64,000 nt of DNA from Glutamicibacter sp. PS (GTDB taxonomy: Bacteria > Actinomycetota > Actinomycetes > Actinomycetales > Micrococcaceae). The stretch spans positions 2,669,610 through 2,733,609 of the forward strand of contig JANCMB010000001.1 in assembly GCA_031317595.1 (NCBI GenBank), given 5' to 3'. The first letter of the stretch is position 1. Every line of letters starts with the position of its first letter. The notes under the pieces were generated by a model. The model made no database searches and was not told the origin of the DNA. It saw only the letters and a program-made list of their open reading frames with translations. Shown piece after piece: positions 17,402 to 26,297 of the stretch. The translations under genes and the position numbers were made by a program.

Positions 17402-18955
17402 ATGCAGCGCCCCGCCTCGAATCTCACCATGTCCGTCGCCGCCCTGCTGGCAGAATCTGCCAAGCGTCATGCGGATCGCCCCGCGATCACCATGAACGGG
17501 ATTACCACCAGCTACCGTGAACTCTGGGATGAAACGCGTGCCTATGCCGGGGCACTACGCGACGCCGGTGTGGGCCCCGGCGATCGCGTCGCACTACTGA
17601 TTCCGAACGTGACAGATTTCGCCCGCGTTTACTATGCGGTGCTGAGCCTCGGGGCCATTGCGGTCCCCATCCATGCACTGCTCAAACGCCAAGAAATCTC
17701 CTACGTATTGGAGGACGCCGAGGCCAAGGTGCTTATTTGCGCGGCCCCGCTGCTCGCCGAAGGAGCCGCCGGGGCACAAGCCAGCGGTGTGCCGGTCTTC
17801 AGCGTGCTGGCGCCAACCGAATTGGGCACCGACCGGCTCGAAGAGCGTGCCGCCGCCAGCACCGCCATCGACACCTACCTACCCCGACACCCCGAAGATA
17901 TCGCTACGATCCTCTACACCTCGGGAACCACCGGCAAACCCAAAGGGGCCATGGGCACCCACCTGGCTCTTGTGGAACAAACCGGGGCGCTGATCGGAGG
18001 AACACTTGAAGTCCGGGCCGGTGACCGACTCTTTGGCGGGCTACCGCTCTTTCACACATTCGGGCAAACCGCGGTGCTCAATGTGGGAATCCGCGCGGGT
18101 GCCGAAATCATCCTGCTGCCAAAATTCACCGGATCCGATGCATTGGATATTGTGCTTGACCAACACGTGGACGTGTTCTTTGGGGTGCCGACCATGTATA
18201 TCGCCCTGCTCGAAGCCGGCAAGGCTCGCACCGAGCGGCCCACGTCGCTGCGCTATGGAGTATCGGGCGGTGCGGCGCTCCCGCTAAGCGTCTTGCAGGG
18301 CTTTGAACAGCGCTTCGGCGCGAAAATTCACGAAGGCTACGGCCTCACCGAAACCTCCCCGGTAGCCTGTCTCAACCACGTCAACCGCGAACCCCGGGCA
18401 GGAACGGTCGGCACCCCCATCTGGGGTGTGGACGTCGAGATCGCCGACCCCACCGAACCCGGACGCATCGTGTTGCTCGAACGCGGCGAACTCGGCGAAG
18501 TGGTCGTGCGCGGACATAACCTTTTCTCCGGTTACCTCAATCGTCCCGAAGCCACCGCCGAAGCCATGGTCGATGGCTGGTTCCGCACCGGTGACCTGGG
18601 CACCAAGGACGATGATGATTATGTGCGCATCGTTGACCGAACCAAGGATATGATCCTGCGCAATGGGTACAACGTCTACCCGCGCGAAGTCGAGGAAGTC
18701 CTCATGGAGCATCCGGGGATCACCAACGCCGCGGTTTACGGGGTCAGTCACGAAACGCACGGCCAAGAGATCGCCGCCTCTGTCACCGTGGCCGAATCCT
18801 CCGGGCTCGACGCCGATACGGTACGGCAATGGGCTGCCGAGCGCATGGCCGCATACAAGTACCCGCGACTCGTCGAGATCGTCACCGAGTTTCCGCTGGG
18901 CCCAAGCGGCAAAATCCTCAAACGAGAGCTGGTGGCGCGGCACGCTCGAGCCTAA
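17402..18955 (+). CDS. Acyl-CoA synthetase (AMP-forming), fatty-acid type
   Basis: A 517-residue ANL-superfamily enzyme that activates a carboxylic acid through an acyl-adenylate and loads it onto CoA. Motifs in order are the P-loop YTSGTTGKPKGAMG, GYGLTETSP, GWFRTGDLG, the hinge region with RTKDMILRNGYNVYPREVE, and the C-terminal Lys in GPSGKILKREL. These point to medium- or long-chain fatty acids, but the chain length cannot be read. AAGGAG lies eight bases before the ATG. A CRP-like site upstream hints at carbon catabolite control. It faces an enoyl-CoA hydratase gene, another fatty-acid enzyme, across a shared terminator. Confidence 0.92.
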   Translation: MQRPASNLTMSVAALLAESAKRHADRPAITMNGITTSYRELWDETRAYAGALRDAGVGPGDRVALLIPNVTDFARVYYAVLSLGAIAVPIHALLKRQEISYVLEDAEAKVLICAAPLLAEGAAGAQASGVPVFSVLAPTELGTDRLEERAAASTAIDTYLPRHPEDIATILYTSGTTGKPKGAMGTHLALVEQTGALIGGTLEVRAGDRLFGGLPLFHTFGQTAVLNVGIRAGAEIILLPKFTGSDALDIVLDQHVDVFFGVPTMYIALLEAGKARTERPTSLRYGVSGGAALPLSVLQGFEQRFGAKIHEGYGLTETSPVACLNHVNREPRAGTVGTPIWGVDVEIADPTEPGRIVLLERGELGEVVVRGHNLFSGYLNRPEATAEAMVDGWFRTGDLGTKDDDDYVRIVDRTKDMILRNGYNVYPREVEEVLMEHPGITNAAVYGVSHETHGQEIAASVTVAESSGLDADTVRQWAAERMAAYKYPRLVEIVTEFPLGPSGKILKRELVARHARA

Positions 18956-18970
18956 GAACCGCAGTCCATA

Positions 18971-19008
18971 CGTCGGTTCGGTACCATTCTTTTGCTACTG
19001 AACCGACG
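18971..19008. terminator. Shared hairpin between convergent genes
   Basis: CGTCGGTTC (18971-18979) pairs with GAACCGACG (19000-19008). The loop carries a T-rich stretch. The right arm overlaps the last codons of the enoyl-CoA hydratase gene. It probably ends transcription from both sides. Confidence 0.6.
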
Positions 19009-19795
19009 CGGACCACGGGCGAAAATCAGGGCGGCGTTTCTGCTCGAAGGCTGCCCGCCCCTCGGCCAAATCGGGATTGGTCCCATTCTCAGCCCAGACA
19101 CGTTGCCAAAACTCTGGCGAGTCACTGTCTTCGGCGCACTCAAGCAGGTTCATCGCCTGCTTGCTCCGGCGCAGCGCGTAGGGGGAATTCGCCGCCAACT
19201 GCTGCACTAGCTTGGCCACGCGCTCGTCGAGGTCCCGTGCCGGAAGCACCTCGGTAAACAGCCCCCAGGCGGCTATCTGCTCGACCTCGAGCCGGAGTCC
19301 AGAAAAGAGCAAAAAGCGGGCACGGCTCTGCCCCACGGTATTCACCAGCCGTTCCAGTCCCCGCCGCGGGAAGAGCAAACCGATTTTAGCCGGGGTAATG
19401 GCTAAACGCACGTCCTCGCAGGCCAGTTGGATGTCGCAAGCAGAAGCCAACTGCCAGGCGCCGCCGTAGCAGGTGCCGCGCACGAGCGCGATCACCGGTT
19501 TCGGGCAGTCGCGCAGGGCCCGATCGACCGCGTCAAAATGATTCACGACTCCGTCCGGGCCGTCGAAGAGCACTTCGTCCATGCGGTCAATGGCGATGCC
19601 GGCACAGAAATGTTCGCCGGCGCCGGTGAGCACCAGTACGGCCACGTCGGCGTCCTCGCTGCAGCGTGCAATGTGCTCGATCAGTTGCTGACACATCTGG
19701 CGCGTCAGGGCGTTGTACTGTCTCGGATTATGCAAGCGCAGGGTGGCCACGGAGTGTTCGATACTCAGTTCAATGCCAGCTGTCGGAAGACTCAT
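18995..19795 (-). CDS. Enoyl-CoA hydratase/isomerase family protein
   Basis: A 266-residue crotonase-fold protein. The oxyanion-hole region reads AGEHFCAGIAID and the second GTCYGGAWQLASACD, both typical. The stretch where crotonase keeps its second catalytic Glu reads ITPAKIGLLFPRRGLERL, which lacks the usual Gly-Gly-Thr pattern, so this may be an isomerase, hydrolase or decarboxylase-type member rather than a classical hydratase. It converges on an acyl-CoA synthetase gene and diverges from a small membrane protein gene 26 bases away. Confidence 0.86.
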   Translation of the reverse strand: MSLPTAGIELSIEHSVATLRLHNPRQYNALTRQMCQQLIEHIARCSEDADVAVLVLTGAGEHFCAGIAIDRMDEVLFDGPDGVVNHFDAVDRALRDCPKPVIALVRGTCYGGAWQLASACDIQLACEDVRLAITPAKIGLLFPRRGLERLVNTVGQSRARFLLFSGLRLEVEQIAAWGLFTEVLPARDLDERVAKLVQQLAANSPYALRRSKQAMNLLECAEDSDSPEFWQRVWAENGTNPDLAEGRAAFEQKRRPDFRPWSASVQ

Positions 19796-19821
19796 GACCT
19801 TAGCGTGTCACACTGGAGATC

Positions 19822-20322
19822 GTGGATACACAGATTTTGTTCTCGTTGCTCGCCGCCGCCTTGCTGATCATTTCGGCGCTCGGCACGATTTTCCCGGTAT
19901 TGCCCGGGTCGCTGTTGACGATCGGCACCCTGATTGGCTGGGCCGCACTGATAGGCACGACCCCGGCGTGGTGGGCCGCGGGGATCGGTGGAGTGCTGGC
20001 CTTGCTGGGTTTTAGCGCCTCGGCGGTGCTAACCGGCAAGAAGCTCAAGGAACACAATATCCCGCGTGGTTCGATCTTGATCGCGCTATTAGCCGCCATT
20101 ATCGGTGCCTTCGTGATCCCCGTGGTGGGCCTGTTTATCGGTTTCGCGATCGGGTTGTTCGCCGGCGAAAGCGTGCGGCGTCGAGACGCCCACGGTGCGC
20201 TTGGATCGTCGTGGGCTGCGTTGAAGGCGATGGGCGTGGGTATCCTGGTCGAATTCGGTTGCGTCGCATTAGCCTCATCGGTCTGGGTCATCGGCATGAT
20301 CACCCACTTTGCAACCCGCTAG
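19822..20322 (+). CDS. DUF456 membrane protein
   Basis: A 166-residue protein with about four or five membrane spans and the glycine-rich repeats GTIFPVLPG and VVGLFIGFAIGLFAGE that mark DUF456. No function is established for the family. It starts at a GTG and runs convergent into the response-regulator gene, whose last codon overlaps its end by four bases. Confidence 0.82.
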   Translation: MDTQILFSLLAAALLIISALGTIFPVLPGSLLTIGTLIGWAALIGTTPAWWAAGIGGVLALLGFSASAVLTGKKLKEHNIPRGSILIALLAAIIGAFVIPVVGLFIGFAIGLFAGESVRRRDAHGALGSSWAALKAMGVGILVEFGCVALASSVWVIGMITHFATR

Positions 20323-20924
20323 ATCCAGCCGCGTTCTTTTGCTGCATGGGCCGCTTCGATGCGGTTGGCGGCACCGAGTTTGCCGATCGCATTCGATAAA
20401 TGGTTGCGGACCGTTCCGGCGGATAGGTGCAATTGCCCGGCAATCCGCGCCACCGGACCTCCTGCTGCGGCCAGCGAAAGCACTTCGCGTTCGCGCTCGG
20501 TCAGGGGATTTTGCGCGGTTTGTACGCTGAGCATCGCCAGTTGCGGGTCAATCACCTTGCCTCCCCGATGCACCCTGCGAATGGCTTCGACCAGCTCGGC
20601 CGGTGGTGCATCCTTCACCAAGAATCCTTGGGCCCCCAGATCGAAGGCCTGCCGGAAGTAGCCCGGACGGTCAAAGGTGGTGACGATGATGATCTTCACC
20701 TCCGGGTGTGCCGCACGTAGCTGGGCTGCGGTCTGCAAGCCGTCCTGCCGAGGCATTTGCACATCGAGCAGTGCCACATCGGCCGGGTGCTCGGCGAGCG
20801 CCGCGAGCACTTCGTCACCGTCGGAACATTCGGCGACCACCTGAAGGTCGGCCTCCAGATTCAATAGAGCGACCAGCGCCCCGCGCACCAGATGCTGGTC
20901 ATCGGCAATGATGATCCGGATCAT
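20319..20924 (-). CDS. Response regulator, NarL/FixJ (LuxR-HTH) family
   Basis: A 201-residue two-domain regulator. The receiver has Asp8/Asp9, phospho-acceptor Asp54 (ALLDVQMP), Thr82 and Lys104. The C-terminal LuxR-type helix-turn-helix reads LTEREREVLSLAA and LSAGTVRNHLSNAIGKLGA. It overlaps the sensor-kinase gene by four bases and closes an ABC transporter operon, the layout of DesKR-like and antibiotic or envelope-stress sensing systems. It probably binds the GTCATG-containing palindrome at the head of the operon. Confidence 0.93.
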   Translation of the reverse strand: MIRIIIADDQHLVRGALVALLNLEADLQVVAECSDGDEVLAALAEHPADVALLDVQMPRQDGLQTAAQLRAAHPEVKIIIVTTFDRPGYFRQAFDLGAQGFLVKDAPPAELVEAIRRVHRGGKVIDPQLAMLSVQTAQNPLTEREREVLSLAAAGGPVARIAGQLHLSAGTVRNHLSNAIGKLGAANRIEAAHAAKERGWI

Positions 20925-22048
20925 CGGTGGTCCCCTTCGGTTACGGGAAAGGTCAGGCGTACGCTGACGCCACCTAGATTCGAGGTGCCGAGCTCAAATT
21001 CGGCCCCGAGCAGGCGGGCACGTTCATACATTCCACGAATGCCATGTCCCGGTTCGCTACCCTGCAACCCATCACCGTCATCATCCACGCTCAGCGAAGC
21101 CGGTCCGATCACCACGCGGACCCGGCTGGCATGCGCATGCCGCCACACGTTAGTGAGCGCTTCCCGAAGAATCCATGAGGCGTGTGAACGCCACCGTGTC
21201 GGGATCATATCGGGTTGTCCGATGACGGTGAAGGAAATGCCGTTGGCCTCGCAAGCCTCGCGCACCGCGGCTAACTGTTCGGCCAGGTCGTGGTGGCTCA
21301 GCCCATGCACGGTGGTGCGCACCGAATCTAGCGCGGCTACGGCCAGTTCGGAGAGCTGTTCGACCTCGCTACGTGCTTGTTGTACCTTGCCGCTATCGAT
21401 CAGCCGCAGGGCCAGCTGGGCCTTGAGGTTGAGTGCTGTGAGTGAATGGCCGATGCCGTCGTGCACGTCTCGCGCCATCCGTTCCTGCTCGCTGAGGACG
21501 AGGAAGTCGGCGCGCACCGCTTCGGCGGCAACGGAACGCTCGATGGCCATCACGGTGATCAGGTACACCACCATGAGCACCATATTCAGCCCGATGAGGA
21601 ACAGTGCTCCGAGCAGTACGTCGTAGATGAGCGGTAGCGCGAAGCAAAGCACCAGCACCACGGCGTACGTTGCGTAGGCGGCCGGACGCCGAAGCAGGAA
21701 CGCAGCGTAGGAGGAGATGAAGGGCAGCATGCTCAACACGCCCGCATCGAGTAGCGGTATAGAGCCCAAAACGAGCACACAGAGCACCGCGAAGTAGCCA
21801 TACGCTTCGAGGCTTCGCGTTCCGCCGTGACCCACCGTGTGGCTGAAGCGAGCATAACCGCGCACATAAACCACGGCGAAGAGCACGATGAGCCCTATCC
21901 CCAGTACCTTCAGTGGTAGCGGATAGGGCTCCTCGAACAGCGCCATCAGCGGGAAGGTCAGAAAGATCAGCCACACCCCCGAAATAAGCCATCCATGCTT
22001 ATTCCAGAACTGTTCCGCTTCATCCGGCGGTAGCGACCGTTCGCTCAC
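20921..22048 (-). CDS. Sensor histidine kinase, HisKA_3/DesK-like
   Basis: About 375 residues with an N-terminal block of roughly five membrane spans, a dimerisation/phosphoacceptor helix with MARDVHDGIGHSLTALN (His near residue 194), and a HATPase_c domain with SVDDDGDGL and GHGIRGMYERA. The short loops between membrane spans suggest it senses something within the membrane. The GTG at 22048 overlaps the stop of the permease gene (GTGA); an earlier in-frame start would intrude far into that gene. It forms a pair with the downstream response regulator. Confidence 0.9.
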   Translation of the reverse strand: MSERSLPPDEAEQFWNKHGWLISGVWLIFLTFPLMALFEEPYPLPLKVLGIGLIVLFAVVYVRGYARFSHTVGHGGTRSLEAYGYFAVLCVLVLGSIPLLDAGVLSMLPFISSYAAFLLRRPAAYATYAVVLVLCFALPLIYDVLLGALFLIGLNMVLMVVYLITVMAIERSVAAEAVRADFLVLSEQERMARDVHDGIGHSLTALNLKAQLALRLIDSGKVQQARSEVEQLSELAVAALDSVRTTVHGLSHHDLAEQLAAVREACEANGISFTVIGQPDMIPTRWRSHASWILREALTNVWRHAHASRVRVVIGPASLSVDDDGDGLQGSEPGHGIRGMYERARLLGAEFELGTSNLGGVSVRLTFPVTEGDHR

Positions 22049-22800
22049 TGCCGGGCCTTGGCCTTCCGGGTGGCCGCGACGGCGAAGATCGCGAAGATGA
22101 CGGTCCATGCCACCAGATTAGTCACCGGAATCCACAATGCGTCCGGTGCCATGCCGGTGAATTCGGGAACATCGCGCATCAGCGGGTAGCGGGCCAGTGC
22201 CACGAACCCGTACATCGGGGTGAACCGTGCTATGTCCAGCATGAGGCCGCTGAGCGGCATAAACACGTTGCCGAAGAAAGCGAAGAAGACCAAAAGTCCC
22301 GATGCCAACCCTAGGGCCGATTCCGACTTAAACAGCATGCCTACGCCAATGCCGTAGCAGGCAAAGATCAGCGATCCGCAGAGCGTAATCAGATAGCTCA
22401 CCGGCCAAATCCAGCCATCGGCCACGGTGGCCCCGGTGCTGGCTCCCAAGACGAAAACCAGCGCGGAACTCAGCCCTGCAACGGTAGTCGCCACAAACAT
22501 CTTGCACGCTACAAAAGAAGCGGCAGGCATACGTGTCATCGCTATCTGGCGCCCCCAGCCCTGCATGGTTTCGGTGGCTACCGTTCCGGCAATGGCCACG
22601 GTACTCACCGCCGCGCCGTAGGCAGCCATGGAAACCATGATGTAGAACTTCACATTGCCGGCCCCGGCTTCCTCCGCGGAGTACCCCGGCAGGGTGCCAA
22701 AAAGCAGATACATGGCGGCGGGCAGCAATAGGGCGAAGAGCAAGTTAGACCCGTCGCGCAGGTGTCGGGTGAACTCAATGCGGATGTAGGTGGCGTTCAT
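22045..22800 (-). CDS. ABC-2 type exporter permease
   Basis: A 251-residue protein with six predicted membrane spans and the N-terminal EFTRHLRDGSNLLFALLLPA typical of ABC-2 permeases. With the adjacent ATPase it would export a lipid, peptide or drug. The four-base overlaps on both sides couple it to the ATPase and to the sensor kinase, which suggests the kinase controls or monitors this exporter. Confidence 0.88.
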   Translation of the reverse strand: MNATYIRIEFTRHLRDGSNLLFALLLPAAMYLLFGTLPGYSAEEAGAGNVKFYIMVSMAAYGAAVSTVAIAGTVATETMQGWGRQIAMTRMPAASFVACKMFVATTVAGLSSALVFVLGASTGATVADGWIWPVSYLITLCGSLIFACYGIGVGMLFKSESALGLASGLLVFFAFFGNVFMPLSGLMLDIARFTPMYGFVALARYPLMRDVPEFTGMAPDALWIPVTNLVAWTVIFAIFAVAATRKAKARQ

Positions 22801-23714
22801 GAGGGGTCCTTGGTTAGCTGGATGAAAGCATCTTCGAGACTAGGGGCGGAGATCTCGAGGTCGAAGGCGCCGAGTTCGCCCAATAGCCTCGCGGCTAAGC
22901 GGTCGGAGTCTTGGCAGCTGAACTGCACGCGCAACCCGTTGCGTTCGACAATGCTTACGTTCGAGTCACTGGCTTCGGCGGCAGCCACTGCCTGGGCGTC
23001 GGGTAGGGTGGCGGTGACATGCCGGCCTGAGATCAGGGTGCGAAGTTCGCTGGTCGCCCCGTCGGCGATGATCTGGCCTTGCCGCATGAGCACGGTGCGT
23101 TCGGCGAAGCTCTGTGCTTCCTCCAGATAGTGGGTGGCGAAGATAATGGTGCGCCCGGTTCCGGCGTCTTCGCGCATCGAGGCCCAGAAATCACGTCGTG
23201 CCATGACGTCCATGCCGGCCGTAGGTTCATCAAGGATCAGCACATCCGGGTTTGGTAGCAGGGCCAGAGCGAACTTGACGCGCTGCTGCTCACCGCCGGA
23301 GCACTTGGCGATCTTCCGCTTAGCGATCCCGGTCAGTCGTGCCCGCTCCATCACGTCGTTCACCCGTTCGGGGACTTCGTGCATGGCGGCGATCACGGTG
23401 ACCGTTTCGCGCACCGTGAGATCGCGTAGCAAACCTCCGGTCTGCAAGACGGCCGATAGCCGTCCGCCGAGGACTGCCTGCCTAGGCTTCAGCCCCAGCA
23501 CTTCGACCTCCCCCGCGGTTGGAGTGCTCAAGCCCAGGATCATATCCACCGTGGTGGTCTTCCCGGCGCCGTTAGGCCCTAGCAGGGCCATGATTTGGCC
23601 CGAGGGAATCGAAAGGTCGATCCCGCGGACCGCATGGACGGTGTCACCAAGACCGGTAAAGGTTTTAGTCAACCCCGACAATGTCAGGGCCTGGGCGGCT
23701 GTCTGTGTTTCCAT
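22797..23714 (-). CDS. ABC exporter ATP-binding protein
   Basis: A 305-residue ATPase with Walker A GPNGAGKTT, a Q-loop followed by GGLLRDLTV, signature CSGGEQQR in place of the usual LSGGQ, Walker B LILDEPTAGMD and switch His in IIFATHYLEEAQ. The C-terminal 90 residues form the extra domain common in drug- and antibiotic-exporting ATPases. The ATG at 23714 is preferred because the reading frame before it lacks family similarity. First gene of the four-gene exporter/two-component operon. Confidence 0.91.
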   Translation of the reverse strand: METQTAAQALTLSGLTKTFTGLGDTVHAVRGIDLSIPSGQIMALLGPNGAGKTTTVDMILGLSTPTAGEVEVLGLKPRQAVLGGRLSAVLQTGGLLRDLTVRETVTVIAAMHEVPERVNDVMERARLTGIAKRKIAKCSGGEQQRVKFALALLPNPDVLILDEPTAGMDVMARRDFWASMREDAGTGRTIIFATHYLEEAQSFAERTVLMRQGQIIADGATSELRTLISGRHVTATLPDAQAVAAAEASDSNVSIVERNGLRVQFSCQDSDRLAARLLGELGAFDLEISAPSLEDAFIQLTKDPS

Positions 23715-23759
23715 GCCTCTAGTCTTCGCCACGGCACCTAACCGGCAGAAGATCAAAAA

Positions 23760-23832
23760 GTCATGTTCTACCCATGACAGCTGTCATGCCAGAGCCCGAC
23801 AAAGCATAACGTGAGACTGCCTACTTGTCATG
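23760..23832. promoter_or_regulatory. GTCATG repeat cluster with a 16-base palindrome
   Basis: The palindrome CATGACAGCTGTCATG (23773-23788) is perfect. Further copies of GTCATG stand at 23760-23765 and TGTCATG at 23826-23832. The cluster lies between the exporter operon and the divergent dedA gene, so a NarL-family regulator such as the one encoded in this operon may bind here. Confidence 0.6.
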
Positions 23833-23867
23833 GGAAAAGCCCAGCAAGTTCCCGTACTGTAAGAAGC

Positions 23868-24563
23868 GTGCTTGATCTTTCCTCCTTGCTTTCGACATTC
23901 AGCAATCCCGGAGTGATGCCCCTTGGCGCGGCGTTCCTCCCCGATTGGCTGAACCCTGCCGTATTCCTCAACAACCCGGCCCTCGGCCCTTGGGTTTTGC
24001 TCTTGGTGTGCGGCATCGTCTTCGCCGAAACTGGTCTATTGGTCGGGTTCTTCCTGCCTGGCGATTCGATGCTTTTCACCGTGGGCATGCTCATCGCCAC
24101 CGGAACCATTCATATTCCGCTATGGGTCTTCTGCCTCGCGATTTTCGTTTGTGCCTTTATCGGTGATCAAACCGGATACATTATTGGGCGAAAGACCGGA
24201 CCAGCGCTGTTCAAGCGCGAGGACTCCCGGTTCTTCTCCCAGTCCAATGTGCAAAAAGCCCACGAATTCTTCGAACGCTTTGGTGGTCGTGCGGTGATTT
24301 TGGCTCGCTTCGTACCGGTCGTGCGTACGTTCGTGCCGGTGATCGCTGGCGTGGCCGAAATGAAGCGTTCGACCTTCGTGGCCTTCAACCTGATCGGCGC
24401 GGCGCTGTGGGGTATTGGCGTCACGCTACTGGGTTACTGGCTGGGTCAGATCGACTGGATCGAGCACAATATCGACCTGATCTTTATCCTGATCGTGCTG
24501 ATCTCGGTGATCCCGATCGGAGTTGAGTTGTTGCGTGCCCGCAAGGGTGTCGTCAAGAAGTAG
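23868..24563 (+). CDS. DedA family membrane protein
   Basis: About 231 residues with the DedA signatures ETGLLVGFFLPGDSML, FIGDQTGYIIGRKTGP and the basic motif FGGRAVILARFVPVVRTFVPVIAG. DedA proteins help in envelope homeostasis and, in some cases, flip undecaprenyl phosphate. The GTG at 23868 is a choice among several starts; 23811 would add 19 residues without a hydrophobic gain. It ends one base before the end of the convergent DUF2695 gene. Confidence 0.88.
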   Translation: MLDLSSLLSTFSNPGVMPLGAAFLPDWLNPAVFLNNPALGPWVLLLVCGIVFAETGLLVGFFLPGDSMLFTVGMLIATGTIHIPLWVFCLAIFVCAFIGDQTGYIIGRKTGPALFKREDSRFFSQSNVQKAHEFFERFGGRAVILARFVPVVRTFVPVIAGVAEMKRSTFVAFNLIGAALWGIGVTLLGYWLGQIDWIEHNIDLIFILIVLISVIPIGVELLRARKGVVKK

Positions 24564-24564
24564 G

Positions 24565-24954
24565 TCAGCGATACTGACCGCCGCCCCACTGGATACCGCG
24601 GCGGATGAGCCAGTTTTCGCAGGGTCTGGTGCTGCCCCGGCGCACGCCGGTGCACACCAACTCTTTCTGCCCGTCGTCGGTTTCCCAGCTTTCCAATTTA
24701 TAGGCCCCGTCTTCGTCCTCGTCGTCTTCGCCGAGTTCGTCGGCGGGGCTGACTACGTTCATGAGCACCTCACAGTCACAGAACCCGCCCAGCTCGGCCA
24801 GTTTGCGTTCCAGCGCGATGGCGCGCGGTGCCATCGTGTCGCGGTAATAGGCGCTCAGCCGCAAAGTTCGATCGCAGCCCATGGCGCCGAACATGCGGTA
24901 GAGGTAGCAGTACAGGCATTCGTGTTCCGCAACGGGAAGTGGCTCGTTCATCAC
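24565..24954 (-). CDS. DUF2695 protein
   Basis: A 129-residue soluble protein with CLYCYLYRMFGAMGC near the start and ERKLAELGGFCDCEVLMNV in the middle, the pattern of DUF2695. The paired cysteines suggest metal binding, but no function is established. An acidic run, DELGEDDEDED, follows. It is convergent with dedA and separated from the aminotransferase gene by about 95 bases in which I see nothing clear. Confidence 0.78.
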   Translation of the reverse strand: MMNEPLPVAEHECLYCYLYRMFGAMGCDRTLRLSAYYRDTMAPRAIALERKLAELGGFCDCEVLMNVVSPADELGEDDEDEDGAYKLESWETDDGQKELVCTGVRRGSTRPCENWLIRRGIQWGGGQYR

Positions 24955-25049
24955 GGTTCCTCACATCGATTCAGGGTCAGTTGACCCAGATTCGCTGCGA
25001 CGCCCTCGCCATCGACAAGCCGCGGAACGGACTGTGGATACCGCCGCCG

Positions 25050-26288
25050 CTAGCCGGCGAGCCCGTGGCGGGTAAGGAATCCGTCGATCCGTTCGATGGC
25101 TTGCGCGATGGCCGTTGGCCCGGCGGCGAAGGACAGCCGCACATAACGATCTCCGGTAGCGGGGTCGAAGTCGTTGCCGGGGGTGAGCGCCACCCGTGCC
25201 TCATCCAGCACCGCCCGACAGTACGCCGACGCACTAGCGAAGCGTTCGAGTACCCGCGGAGCCAATCGGCCATAGAGGTAGAACGCTCCATCCGCCGGAG
25301 CGGCCGAGTCGAAACCAAGCCGCGCAAGATTCTGCATCACCAGCTCCCGGGATGCCGCGAACTCGGTCACTCGTTCACGAGCCTCGGCCATCGAGGCGGG
25401 GCTAAAGGCGTGAAGCACCGCCCGCTGCGCCGGGGCCGGTGCGCACAGGGCCAAGTTCGAGGCCAAGGCATCCACGGCACAGATCAGGTCATCTGGCACC
25501 AGCATCCAGCCCAACCGCCAACCGGTCATTCCCCAGAACTTGGAGAAGGACGAAACCACGAGGCTCTCACGCGAGTATTCCCAGGCGGTGTGGGCCGGAC
25601 GCTGTGGATCGAACTCGATCCCATGATAGATCTCGTCGCTGATCAAGCGCACCCCATGGCGTTGGCACCAGTGCGCCAGCTCGGCCAGCTCGGCACCGGA
25701 GAGCATCGTGCCGGTAGGGTTCGCCGGCGAGGCAATTACCAAACCGTCGAGCCTACTGTGTTCGGCGAGCGCCGCTTCGAGTGAAGCGACGGTGGGTTGG
25801 AAGCGCTGCTCCTCCCCGGTGGCGAGGTCCACTACCTGCAACCCGAGCGCGCTAAGAATGTTAGCGTAGGCGGGGTAGCCCGGACGTGCCAACGCGACTA
25901 CATCGCCCGGATCAAAGGCGGCAAGAAAGGCCAACTGGAAGGCTCCGGAGGAGCCGGTGGTCATCACGATATTCTCCGCAGGCAGTTGCACCGAATACTG
26001 CCGTGCGTAGTGTTCGGCCAGAGCTGCCCGGGTCTCGGGTAGCCCGCGAGTGGGCGTATACCCAAAGTCGGCGCCCTCGGCGTGGAGCTTGGCCGCGGCC
26101 GCGTTCACGGCTGCGGGTGCTCCCCCGCCGGGTTCCCCCACGCACAGCGAAATAACATCAATACCCTGAGCCCGTAGTGTGGAGACTCGATCGACTATGT
26201 CCATAACCTCGAAGGGTGCCACCGCGCCGCGGGCGGAGACCTTAAGGCGACTGACGGTGTGCTGCGCTTGTTTCCCACTCTCTGGCAT
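25050..26288 (-). CDS. PLP-dependent aminotransferase, class I/II
   Basis: A 412-residue fold-type I enzyme with GYTPTRGLPETR, SPANPTGTML, the PLP-binding Lys in SSFSKFWGMTGWRLGW and the carboxylate-binding Arg in RYVRLSFA. It resembles aspartate-type aminotransferases; the amino donor and acceptor are not clear. Its ATG lies only nine bases after the stop of the flavin monooxygenase gene and has no good ribosome site of its own, so it is probably translated from the same TPP-riboswitch transcript. That makes a link to thiamine or pyrimidine metabolism possible but unproven. Confidence 0.88.
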   Translation of the reverse strand: MPESGKQAQHTVSRLKVSARGAVAPFEVMDIVDRVSTLRAQGIDVISLCVGEPGGGAPAAVNAAAAKLHAEGADFGYTPTRGLPETRAALAEHYARQYSVQLPAENIVMTTGSSGAFQLAFLAAFDPGDVVALARPGYPAYANILSALGLQVVDLATGEEQRFQPTVASLEAALAEHSRLDGLVIASPANPTGTMLSGAELAELAHWCQRHGVRLISDEIYHGIEFDPQRPAHTAWEYSRESLVVSSFSKFWGMTGWRLGWMLVPDDLICAVDALASNLALCAPAPAQRAVLHAFSPASMAEARERVTEFAASRELVMQNLARLGFDSAAPADGAFYLYGRLAPRVLERFASASAYCRAVLDEARVALTPGNDFDPATGDRYVRLSFAAGPTAIAQAIERIDGFLTRHGLAG

Positions 26289-26297
26289 ATGCCGAGC

